From assembly GCA_025966255.1 (NCBI GenBank), contig JAOPVG010000093.1, positions 1 through 12,565 on the forward strand: a stretch of 12,565 nt of DNA, given 5' to 3'. Of this stretch, positions 1 through 7,530 are shown piece by piece. Under the pieces are notes generated by a model. It saw only the letters and a list, made by a program, of their open reading frames with translations, made no database searches and had not been told where the DNA came from. The DNA comes from Jatrophihabitans sp. GTDB lineage: Bacteria > Actinomycetota > Actinomycetes > Mycobacteriales > Jatrophihabitantaceae. Positions within the stretch are counted from its first letter, which is position 1, and the number at the start of each line of letters is the position of its first letter. The translations under genes were made by a program, and so were the position numbers.

Positions 1-25
1 TCCTCGTTCACCGACAGGGACACGA

Positions 26-37
26 TCTAGATCTAGA
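26..37. repeat. 12-bp perfect palindrome TCTAGATCTAGA
   Basis: Positions 26-37 read TCTAGATCTAGA, which equals its own reverse complement and consists of two abutting TCTAGA hexamers. It sits in the 134-base gap before the first gene. CTAG-containing words are usually rare in GC-rich actinobacterial DNA, so a doubled one stands out. In one frame a TAG at 28-30 could be the stop of a gene whose body lies left of the window, but nine codons are too few to claim a gene. I see no function directly. Confidence 0.4.
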
Positions 38-121
38 CCTCGAAGGCCAGGCTTCAGCAGTGTTCACCCATCGGCGGACTTGGACACCACTCTGACCCAA
101 GACCAGGCGGTGTGGCCCCAT

Positions 122-137
122 TAGGCTTCCGCGCATG
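122..137 (+). promoter_or_regulatory. Putative leaderless promoter -10 (TAGGCT) before the GGY-repeat membrane protein
   Basis: TAGGCT at 122-127 is followed by seven bases and the ATG at 135. Actinobacterial -10 elements of the form TANNNT at this distance commonly give transcripts that begin at or next to the start codon. No good Shine-Dalgarno sequence is present; the only candidate is the AGG inside the hexamer, nine bases from the ATG. No convincing -35 is visible. The same layout occurs before the genes starting at 1436 and 5285. Confidence 0.5.
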
Positions 138-1415
138 ACCCAGCCGCCCCCTCCGTCGGACGAGCCCTGGACGTCCGGCCGGCCGAGCTTCCCGCCGCCC
201 GGCAGCGGCCATCCGCGCCCCACCCCCGGTCCCCCGGCGGCGTCGTACCCGCAGCAGCACGCGCGGGGCGGCTATGGCCAGCCGGGTGGGTACGCGCAGG
301 GCGGCTATCCCCAGGGTGGTTATCCCGATGGCGGCTACGACCAATCGGGCTACCCGCCCGGCGCATATCCGCCGGCGGCACCGGCTGCTCCCGGCTTGAA
401 CCTCACGGCCCGGCTGGGCGCGCGACTGGTGCGCCGGCCCGAGCCGCGCTTCACCATCTCGCTGGCCGCGGCCGGCGCGCTACTGGCCATCGTCGGAATC
501 CTGGTGTGGTCCGGCGGCTATTTCGCCGCCGGCCTGGACATCAACTTCACCGGCAGCGGTTCACCGTCGACGCACGGCGAAGGGCGTCGCTTCCTCGGTG
601 CCGGGCTCTCACTGGTGATTGCCGTGGTCGGTTACGCCCTGGTGATCATCCGCCGTCGCGGCCCGCTGGCGACCGCCGGAGCGGTAGCCGGCGCGGCCGG
701 CATCCCGCTGACGCTGGCCTTCCTGACGCTGGATGTGGGGGGCATCTTCTCCGGGCGGTTCCCGATCAACCTCGATGCGGTGTACCTCGTCTCGATCATG
801 GCGTGGTTGATCAGCTATTTCGCCGTCCCGGGTGCCCGTGGCCGCGCCTTCTATCTCGCTCTGGCCGCCCTCAACTTCGCGGGCTACGTGGGTTACAAGG
901 CAGCCGGCAACGCGGTGCTGCAGTCCGCGGCCTCGACGGTGAACAACGGCGGTCTCACGACTGGCGGCTCGAGCACCGACAACCTGGGCGCGGTCAGCCT
1001 GGTGTTCGGCCTGATCTACTACGCGACCGCGGCCTTCCTCGACAAGCGCGGCCGCAGCGGTGCCGCCGTGGCGCTCGTGGTCGCGGGCTTCGTCGTCACC
1101 CTCACCGGCGTGCTCGCGCTCGCACGTAGTTTCGGTCTGGCCGGCACCGGCGTCCTGCTGGTCGTCCTGGGCACGGCGCTGGGTTCGTACGGCGGGTACT
1201 TCGGGCGTCGCTTCACCACCTGGGCCTGGAGCGCCGCTCTGCTCGTGGGCGTCGTCCTGATCGTCTTCGAGATCAGCCCGAACAACTACACCGGGGCCGG
1301 CGTCACCATGATCGTGCTCGGCGCGATCCTCGCCGTCGGCGCCCACGTGCTCGCTACTGCGACCCGCGAGGCGCCGGACATCGAGGACACCCGGGCGCCG
1401 GCCATGGCGATCTGA
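135..1415 (+). CDS. Polytopic membrane protein with Pro/Gly/Tyr-rich N-terminus, function unknown
   Basis: This is a 426-residue protein I do not recognise by name. Residues 1-88 are low complexity: proline-rich to about 40, then repeats of the type GGYxQ/GGYPx between 45 and 80, predicted disordered and cytoplasmic. From about 107 onward there are roughly ten hydrophobic segments (near 107-127, 154-173, 177-200, 213-230, 237-255, 287-303, 308-330, 336-352, 364-381 and 386-406). A polar loop near 263-285 is rich in Ser, Thr, Asn and Gly. Short Pro/Gly/Tyr-rich cytoplasmic tails are common on actinobacterial membrane proteins, so the tail does not reveal function. No enzyme motif or transporter signature is visible. 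The start is supported by the leaderless -10 just upstream; the next gene begins 20 bases after the stop with its own similar signal. The reading frame is confident, the role is unknown. Confidence 0.85.
   Translation: MTQPPPPSDEPWTSGRPSFPPPGSGHPRPTPGPPAASYPQQHARGGYGQPGGYAQGGYPQGGYPDGGYDQSGYPPGAYPPAAPAAPGLNLTARLGARLVRRPEPRFTISLAAAGALLAIVGILVWSGGYFAAGLDINFTGSGSPSTHGEGRRFLGAGLSLVIAVVGYALVIIRRRGPLATAGAVAGAAGIPLTLAFLTLDVGGIFSGRFPINLDAVYLVSIMAWLISYFAVPGARGRAFYLALAALNFAGYVGYKAAGNAVLQSAASTVNNGGLTTGGSSTDNLGAVSLVFGLIYYATAAFLDKRGRSGAAVALVVAGFVVTLTGVLALARSFGLAGTGVLLVVLGTALGSYGGYFGRRFTTWAWSAALLVGVVLIVFEISPNNYTGAGVTMIVLGAILAVGAHVLATATREAPDIEDTRAPAMAI
267..374 (+). repeat. In-frame GGY repeats in the N-terminal tail
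   Basis: Codons 45-80 of the membrane protein form degenerate repeats of about 15 bases, encoding units such as GGYPQ, GGYPD, GGYDQ and SGYPP. The units differ at the DNA level (ggcggctat, ggtggttat, ggcggctac), so this is a drifted protein-level repeat and not a recent exact tandem duplication. Confidence 0.7.
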
Positions 1416-1423
1416 GCCGTCAT

Positions 1424-1438
1424 TAGGGTCGGTGCATG
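1424..1438 (+). promoter_or_regulatory. Putative leaderless promoter -10 (TAGGGT) before the GNAT gene
   Basis: TAGGGT at 1424-1429 is followed by six bases and ATG at 1436. It lies in the 20-base gap after the preceding stop and matches the spacing expected of an actinobacterial leaderless -10. AGGG could alternatively act as a ribosome binding site eight bases from the ATG; sequence alone cannot separate the two. No clear -35 is seen, and it would fall inside the end of the preceding gene. Confidence 0.45.
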
Positions 1439-1987
1439 GCCGATGTCAGCGTGCGTCCCGCCCGTCCCGACGACGCCGCCGAGATCGCGCGGATCCAGAT
1501 CGACACCTGGCGCACCGCGTATGCGGAGATCCTCCCGGCTGCGGTGCTGGACGGGCTGTCGGCCGCCGACGCCGAGGCGGTGTGGACCGCCGCGATCACC
1601 GAGCGCCCGTCCGCGCGTCATCACCTGCTCGTGGCGATGGAGGCGGAGTGGCGGGTCGGGTTCGTCGCCTTCGGCCCGACCGACGATCTCGAGCCCGACG
1701 ATCCCGAACCGGCCACGACCATCGCGATCGCGCCGATGCTCGTCGAACCGCGGTGGGGGCGGCGCGGGCACGGATCGCGACTGCTCGCCGCCGCCGTCGA
1801 CCACGCGCGTCAGGACGGCATGACCCGGGCAGTGGCCTGGATACCGGAGGCCGACACCGCCTCGCGCGACTTCTTGACCTCGGCCGGCTGGGCCCCGGAC
1901 GGCCTGGTGCGCGCCCTCGACACCGGGGCGGGCGAACTGCGCGAGATCCGGCTGCACACCGTGCTCACGGCGGAGGAGACCACGTGA
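1436..1987 (+). CDS. GNAT-family N-acetyltransferase
   Basis: This 183-residue protein has the GNAT layout. The N-terminus SVRPARPDDAAEIARIQIDTW is the usual first strand and helix. A central strand reads VGFVAFGP, followed by an acidic loop near 82-92. The acetyl-CoA pyrophosphate-binding loop is at about 107-117 (WGRRGHGSRLL, fitting R/Q-x-x-G-x-G/A). The late segment ASRDFLTSAGWAPDG matches the family's usual FxxxxGF/W element. It transfers an acetyl group from acetyl-CoA to an amine; the acceptor cannot be told from sequence. Its TGA overlaps the GTG start of the next gene (GTGA), so the two are almost certainly translated together. The family call is confident, the substrate unknown. Confidence 0.93.
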   Translation: MADVSVRPARPDDAAEIARIQIDTWRTAYAEILPAAVLDGLSAADAEAVWTAAITERPSARHHLLVAMEAEWRVGFVAFGPTDDLEPDDPEPATTIAIAPMLVEPRWGRRGHGSRLLAAAVDHARQDGMTRAVAWIPEADTASRDFLTSAGWAPDGLVRALDTGAGELREIRLHTVLTAEETT

Positions 1988-2616
1988 CGTTCACCGGTAT
2001 CCCGATCGCAGCCCTCGATTTCTACGAGGACCTCGAAGCCGACAATACGAAGGCGTTCTGGACGGCGCACAAGCAGGTCTACGACGACTCGGTCAAGGCA
2101 CCGCTCGAAGCGCTGTGCGCGGCGCTGGCGCCTGAGTTCGGGACACCGAAGCTGTTCCGCCCATACCGGGATGTGCGCTTCGCCCGCGACAAGACTCCGT
2201 ACAAGACTCATCAAGGCGTCTGGTTCGAGGACTCCCACCTCTACCTACAGGTATCGGCTGCCGGTCTGTTCCTCGGCGGCGGGTACTGGCGCATGTCGTC
2301 GCCCCAGATCACGCGCTACCGCCGAGCGGTGGCTGACGACGTGGCCGGAGCGGCCTTGGGACGCGTGCTCCTCGGTCTGAACCGGGCGAAGTTCGAACTC
2401 GGCGCAGACACGTTGACCCGGGTGCCCGCCGGCTTCGACAAGGATCATCCGCGCGGCGACCTGCTCCGGTACAAGTCGCTCGCCGCTCGTCGCGACGTCG
2501 GCTGCCCGGACTGGTTGCAGACGAAGCGCACGCAACCGGAGATCGTCAAGATCTGGCGCAAGATGACCCCGCTGATTGCCTGGCTGGACACCCACGTCGG
2601 CCCGCATCACGAGTAG
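1984..2616 (+). CDS. DUF2461 / TIGR02453 family protein
   Basis: This 210-residue protein begins at GTG 1984, inside the last codons of the acetyltransferase gene. The frame is open further upstream, but residues encoded before 1984 are arginine-rich shadow sequence, while MTFTGIPIAALDFYEDL begins exactly as this family does. Conserved marks are N-TKAFW-AHK near 22-31, RPYRDVRFARDKTPYKTH near 59-76, and a GLFLGGGYWRM strand near 94-104. The family is widespread in bacteria and has no established biochemical role that I know of. Context (a GNAT partner and a convergent DNA glycosylase) does not settle its function. It ends 12 bases from the stop of the convergent glycosylase gene. Confidence 0.92.
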   Translation: MTFTGIPIAALDFYEDLEADNTKAFWTAHKQVYDDSVKAPLEALCAALAPEFGTPKLFRPYRDVRFARDKTPYKTHQGVWFEDSHLYLQVSAAGLFLGGGYWRMSSPQITRYRRAVADDVAGAALGRVLLGLNRAKFELGADTLTRVPAGFDKDHPRGDLLRYKSLAARRDVGCPDWLQTKRTQPEIVKIWRKMTPLIAWLDTHVGPHHE

Positions 2617-2628
2617 CCCCGCCGCGCG

Positions 2629-3138
2629 TCAGGCGACGATCTCCAGGAAGTCCATGAGGTCGCGCCACAGCGCGATCCGCAACGGCAACGGCATGCCGTT
2701 GTTCGCACCAGACGGTCCGGGCAGCACGAACGCCGGGCGGCCCGCGACACTCCACGACAGCTCGCCGAAGCCCTGCGGCGCGCGTTCACCAGCGGCCCGC
2801 GCGTAGGACGACGCCGCGGTCTTGCTGACGAAGGCCACCGCACCCGGATCGGCGCTGCGGATCTTGGCGAGAAACCGGGGCACGTCGAATCGGGGCGGCT
2901 CCCCGGGCGCGGACGGTTCGGTGCGGATCAGGTCGGTAAGGCCGATCCCGAAGGCGGGTAGCTCGTGGTCGTCCTCGGGCGCGAGCCGGCGCGCCGTCAG
3001 GCCGCTCTCGTGCAGCAGCAGCCAGAACGAGTTGCCGGCACCGCCGTAGTAATGCTCGAGCGCGGCGCGATCCCAGGCGGCGATGGTGCCGACGATCACG
3101 ACCCGCAACCCGGGCGCGAGGATGTCGGGCAGGCTCAT
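2629..3138 (-). CDS. mug: Mug/TDG-like mismatch-specific DNA glycosylase, divergent active site
   Basis: This 169-residue protein matches E. coli Mug (family 2 uracil-DNA glycosylase) almost without gaps: DILAPGLRVV near 5-14, NSFWLLLHESGLT near 36-48, a GIGLTDL segment near 64-70 and VLPGPSGANNG near 138-148. The fold assignment is safe. The catalytic motifs differ: where Mug has GINPGL this protein has GTIAAW (17-22), so the asparagine that positions the attacking water is replaced by Ile19. Motif 2 NPSGL reads GPSGA, so another asparagine is Gly141 and the wedge leucine is Ala145. Related bacterial proteins with GTAAG-like first motifs exist, and the YYGGAGNSFW stretch resembles hypoxanthine-DNA glycosylases. 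Substrate could therefore be deaminated purines instead of uracil, or the protein may be weakly active; this is inference. It lies 31 bases downstream of dapB on the same strand. Confidence 0.87.
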   Translation of the reverse strand: MSLPDILAPGLRVVIVGTIAAWDRAALEHYYGGAGNSFWLLLHESGLTARRLAPEDDHELPAFGIGLTDLIRTEPSAPGEPPRFDVPRFLAKIRSADPGAVAFVSKTAASSYARAAGERAPQGFGELSWSVAGRPAFVLPGPSGANNGMPLPLRIALWRDLMDFLEIVA

Positions 3139-3146
3139 CGCGGCGG

Positions 3147-3158
3147 CCGGATCTCCGG
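3147..3158. repeat. Short inverted repeat in the dapB-mug spacer
   Basis: CCGGA (3147-3151) and TCCGG (3154-3158) are perfect complements separated by two bases, in the 31-base spacer between dapB and the glycosylase gene. The only GGAG near the glycosylase start lies within this repeat, on the minus strand about 14 bases from the ATG, too far for a normal ribosome binding site. It may be a weak hairpin or chance in GC-rich sequence. Confidence 0.3.
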
Positions 3159-3169
3159 TGACTGTGGTC

Positions 3170-5282
<2,113 letters not shown>

Positions 5283-5285
<3 letters not shown>

Positions 5286-5320
5286 TCCGCGATCCTACGG
5301 ACAGCGGGTCGGCGGTCGGG
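5283..5320 (-). promoter_or_regulatory. Putative leaderless promoter of the M16-dapB-mug unit
   Basis: On the minus strand TAGGAT (plus coordinates 5292-5297) is followed by CGCGGA and the ATG at 5285-5283. A possible -35, CCCGAC, sharing the GAC core of TTGAC, lies 17 bases upstream of it. The 53-base gap from the preceding stop leaves room for a separate promoter. AGGA within the hexamer could also act as a ribosome binding site. This suggests that the peptidase and dapB are transcribed independently of the genes upstream. Confidence 0.5.
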
Positions 5321-5338
5321 ACGTACCGGTGTCGCGGG

Positions 5339-6202
5339 CTACGGGCGGACTCCGCAGAACGCGCGCTCGTGCGGGGTCTTGACGATGGGGAAGTAGTGCG
5401 GGCGCAGTGTCAGCAGATAGCCGCCCCCCACGACGGCAAGCCCGCGCAGGAGCGGCAGCCGGAGCAACCAGCCCGACACCCCGCACACCGGCGCCACCAG
5501 CCAGGCAAGCACGCCGGCCATCACGAAGGCCGCGGCGAGGTGCCCCGCGCCGTGCGCCCCGACGACCAGCCACGCGGTGAGGGCGACGACGGCGGCGGTG
5601 ACGACGACCCACAGATCCCAGAGCAGATCGGTGCGATGCAACACGCCCTCAGGAAGCAGGCCCAAGGCCAGCAGAGCCGCCAGGCCGACTACGGCCGCGA
5701 CCTTGGCCGCAGCGGGTAGCGGCCGGGGTCGGTCGTAGCAGGGCAGCGCGGACAGCGGGTGCTCGCCGACCATGGCGTCGGCATCGGTGTACATCCGCGC
5801 CGACGGGTAGCGGCTGGCGACGCGGCTGCGCACCGACTTCGAGGCCTTCGGGTGCAACCAGATCGCGTCGATGCGGGCGTGCTGGGCGCGGATCCCCTGC
5901 GTGCCGGCGACGACGCCACCCCAGCAGGACACGACCGCCTGGACGTAACGCGTGTGCCGGTTCTGCTTCGCGGCGTCAGTGGTGCCGTAGGCGTAGAAGC
6001 CGCACTCGCAGTCGTCGGACGGCACCGGATGCGCGCTGCGGTGATGGTCGCCGGTGGGCGGCGCGCAGGTTGCCGTGTTGGGGCCGTCGTACCAGGCGCC
6101 GTTGGAGTACAGCGGCAGCAGCATCCCGGAGTCGTCGACGCGGAACGTGCGCAGGCCGACGATCTCGCCGACGAGCGGCTCGGTGCCCGAGAACTCGCCC
6201 AT
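5339..6202 (-). CDS. Hypothetical membrane protein with N-terminal CxCGFYAYG domain
   Basis: This 287-residue protein has two parts. Residues 1-155 form a soluble domain beginning EPLVGEIVGLRTFRV, with Trp37, Cys46, the motif CECGFYAYG at 65-73, VVSCWGGVVAG at 90-100, a run ending ARIDAIWL at 109-116, and SRYPSARMYTD near 130-140. The Cys46/65/67/93 spacing would allow a metal site or disulfides, but this is not shown. Residues 164-265 hold three or four hydrophobic helices (about 164-182, 193-214, 220-243 and perhaps 249-265), then a short charged tail. I recall similar CxCGxYAY domains in other actinobacterial and actinophage hypothetical proteins, with no known function. The start codon lies two bases after the stop of the 69-residue gene, so translation is probably coupled. 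Confidence 0.83.
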   Translation of the reverse strand: MGEFSGTEPLVGEIVGLRTFRVDDSGMLLPLYSNGAWYDGPNTATCAPPTGDHHRSAHPVPSDDCECGFYAYGTTDAAKQNRHTRYVQAVVSCWGGVVAGTQGIRAQHARIDAIWLHPKASKSVRSRVASRYPSARMYTDADAMVGEHPLSALPCYDRPRPLPAAAKVAAVVGLAALLALGLLPEGVLHRTDLLWDLWVVVTAAVVALTAWLVVGAHGAGHLAAAFVMAGVLAWLVAPVCGVSGWLLRLPLLRGLAVVGGGYLLTLRPHYFPIVKTPHERAFCGVRP

Positions 6203-6204
6203 GG

Positions 6205-6414
6205 CTACGTCCGGTCGGTCGGCGGTCCGGGCACGGGGTCGGGTGTCGGTACCGGGCTGGGCTCCGGAGTGGGCTCCGGCTGCGGGACCGGCATCGGCTC
6301 GGGCGCCGGCACGGTCATCCGCGGCCGCGCGGTCCAGAAGTCGGCTTCGTCAATCCCGAATGCAGGTCCCGGAAGGACTTCGAAGCGTTGCCGGGACGGA
6401 CCGATGTTTCCCAT
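6205..6414 (-). CDS. Small proline-rich protein, unknown function
   Basis: This 69-residue frame is supported by a good ribosome binding site (AAGGA seven bases before the ATG) and by a two-base junction with the next gene (TAG CC ATG). Residues 1-32 are mixed and contain FGIDEADFWTARPR. Residues 36-65 are a proline ladder of PxP and PEP units such as PEPMPVPQPEPTPEPSPVP, giving an extended acidic tail. There is no signal peptide or membrane segment. The first 24 codons use more A/T third bases (GGA, CAA, GAA, CTT, CCT, GCA, ATT) than the rest of the region. It may be an adaptor or partner of the downstream membrane protein; that is inference from coupling alone. A glycine-rich frame on the opposite strand is a by-product of the proline codons. 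Confidence 0.62.
   Translation of the reverse strand: MGNIGPSRQRFEVLPGPAFGIDEADFWTARPRMTVPAPEPMPVPQPEPTPEPSPVPTPDPVPGPPTDRT
6220..6309 (-). repeat. Degenerate proline-codon repeat (PxP ladder)
   Basis: Codons 36-65 of the 69-residue gene alternate proline with E, V, T, S, M, Q, A and D in units of two codons, producing a 6-base periodicity visible on the plus strand as recurring ggctccggagt/ggctccggctg words. Units are drifted, not identical. Such tracts are prone to length change between strains. Confidence 0.6.
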
Positions 6415-6438
6415 GATCGGTTCCTTCTCTGGTTCACA

Positions 6439-6470
6439 GATCGCGGTGGGCCAACCGTACGCCCGCGATC
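6439..6470. promoter_or_regulatory. Perfect 8-bp inverted repeat, candidate operator or terminator
   Basis: GATCGCGG (6439-6446) and CCGCGATC (6463-6470) are perfect complements separated by 16 bases. They lie in the 82-base gap between the macro-domain gene's stop and the 69-residue gene's start. No T-run follows on the minus strand, so a classical intrinsic terminator is unlikely, although actinobacterial terminators often lack one. An alternative GGGC/GCCC pairing (6448-6451 with 6461-6464) exists within it. It could be a dimeric repressor site controlling the 69-aa/287-aa pair or the end of the sulfate operon transcript. Confidence 0.45.
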
Positions 6471-6496
6471 AACACTGGGCCACGCCCACGAACACC

Positions 6497-7000
6497 TCAT
6501 TCGCCGAGGAGTCGCTCGGCCTGTTTGTAGATGCGGCTGCGGCCGAGAACGACCAGACGGGCCGTCCCCTCGTTCGGGGCGGCGCGGATCGTCTCCACTG
6601 CCTGCCGGAGCGCGTCCTCGATCGGCCACCGGTACGCGCCGGCTGAAATGAGCGGAAAAGCGACCGTGTCGGCGCCGAGTTCGGTGGCCACACGCAAACT
6701 GTTTCGGTAACACGAGCGGAGCTGCTCACTGTCGCCGCGGCCGTGGATCGGTCCGACGGTGTGGATCACCCAGCGCGCGGGAAGATCTCCAGCGGTCGTG
6801 GCGACCGCCTCGCCGACGGGCAGCCCGTCCCGATAGGTCACGCGCCTCAGCTCGCGGCATTCGGCCAGGATGGCCGGACCGCCGCGCCGGTGGATCGCTC
6901 CGTCGACCCCGCCTCCGCCGAGCAGCGAGGAGTTGGCGGCGTTGACGATCGCATCGACCCGCTGCTCGGTGATGTCGCCCTGGACGAGTTCGAGCCGCAT
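6497..7000 (-). CDS. Macro-domain protein, probable O-acetyl-ADP-ribose deacetylase / ADP-ribosyl hydrolase
   Basis: This 167-residue protein is a stand-alone macro domain of the YmdB/MacroD type. GDIT is at 8-11 and the ADP-ribose-binding and catalytic loop NAANSSLLGGGGVDGAIHR at 20-38 includes Asn20, Asn23 and Asp33. VIHTVGP follows, and the second loop reads PLISAGAYRWP near 116-126, where relatives usually have ISTGVYGYP. Family members remove ADP-ribose from acidic side chains or deacetylate O-acetyl-ADP-ribose in the cytoplasm. The gene starts 12 bases after the Rrf2 regulator stop with only a weak ribosome binding site, so it is probably the last gene of the sulfate-transport transcript. 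A link to sulfur metabolism is suggested only by position. Confidence 0.93.
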   Translation of the reverse strand: MRLELVQGDITEQRVDAIVNAANSSLLGGGGVDGAIHRRGGPAILAECRELRRVTYRDGLPVGEAVATTAGDLPARWVIHTVGPIHGRGDSEQLRSCYRNSLRVATELGADTVAFPLISAGAYRWPIEDALRQAVETIRAAPNEGTARLVVLGRSRIYKQAERLLGE

Positions 7001-7012
7001 CAGGTCACTGGA

Positions 7013-7468
7013 TCAGCGCGGCAGCCAGGCGTCCGGTGCCTCGTTCAGCCGCTTCACGTGGGCCGGCAACGCACCCGAGAGCACCTGGGCGAGCGTGGTC
7101 TCGTCGAGCACGCGGCGCAGGCTGGCCCGGACGGCCACCCACACCTCGGGAAGATGCTCGGCGACGCCGGCGTAAGTGGTTTCGTGCGGGCGCAGGCCCC
7201 GGACCTCAGCCAACGGCCCGTCGACCGCCCGCAGGACTGACCCGAGCGTGATCTCGCGGGCCGGCCGGGCCAGCGCGTAACCGCCTTCGGCCCCGCGTTG
7301 GCTGCGCACAAGTCCGGCCCGGCGCAACTCGCCGAGGATCGCCTCAACGAATTTGCGGGGCAGACCCTGCTCACTGACGATCGTGTCGATCTTGACGAGA
7401 TCCGGCTCCCGGGCAGCCAGACTGAGCAGGGCACGCACCGCGTAATCCGTCTTTGCCGAGATCTGCAC
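7013..7468 (-). CDS. Rrf2-family transcriptional regulator without cysteines
   Basis: This 151-residue protein starts at GTG 7468, giving the typical Rrf2 N-terminus MQISAKTDYAVRALLSLA; GAGGA lies six bases upstream. The winged helix is clear: GLPRKFVEAILGELRRAGLV near 35-54 followed by SQRGAEGGYALAR. Well-known members (IscR, NsrR, RsrR) hold an iron-sulfur cluster through cysteines after the wing, but this protein has no cysteine at all, so it cannot use that mode. The cysteine-metabolism regulator CymR is an Rrf2 protein that works without a cluster. Lying 62 bases after the sulfate ATPase gene, this protein is a strong candidate regulator of the operon. Its signal is unknown. Confidence 0.93.
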   Translation of the reverse strand: MQISAKTDYAVRALLSLAAREPDLVKIDTIVSEQGLPRKFVEAILGELRRAGLVRSQRGAEGGYALARPAREITLGSVLRAVDGPLAEVRGLRPHETTYAGVAEHLPEVWVAVRASLRRVLDETTLAQVLSGALPAHVKRLNEAPDAWLPR

Positions 7469-7530
7469 GCCTCATCCTCGCAAAGTGCACGCTGGTCGGC
7501 TCACCAGGCGCGCCGAGATCGGCCGGACGA

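Noticed and set aside
1..134. Possible C-terminus of an upstream gene ending at TAG 28-30
   Set aside because: Only nine codons are visible, with no recognisable sequence, so it cannot be supported.
609..1346. 245-codon minus-strand frame opposite the first membrane protein
   Set aside because: Composition is that of an antisense shadow (many Gln, Arg, Asp, His), with no family resemblance; the plus-strand frame has coherent transmembrane helices.
1432..1983. Long upstream extension of the DUF2461 reading frame
   Set aside because: It overlaps the GNAT gene in another frame, is Arg-rich shadow sequence, and the family N-terminus begins exactly at GTG 1984.
5759..6646. Glycine-rich plus-strand frames resembling PE_PGRS-like proteins
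   Set aside because: The glycine run is the reverse complement of the proline codons of the 69-residue gene, and the frame runs through the opposite strands of three better-supported genes.
7511..7522. Inverted repeat GCCGA/TCGGC between cysA and the Rrf2 gene as a terminator
   Set aside because: The stem is five base pairs with a two-base loop and no T-run, which is not a plausible terminator and is expected by chance in GC-rich DNA.
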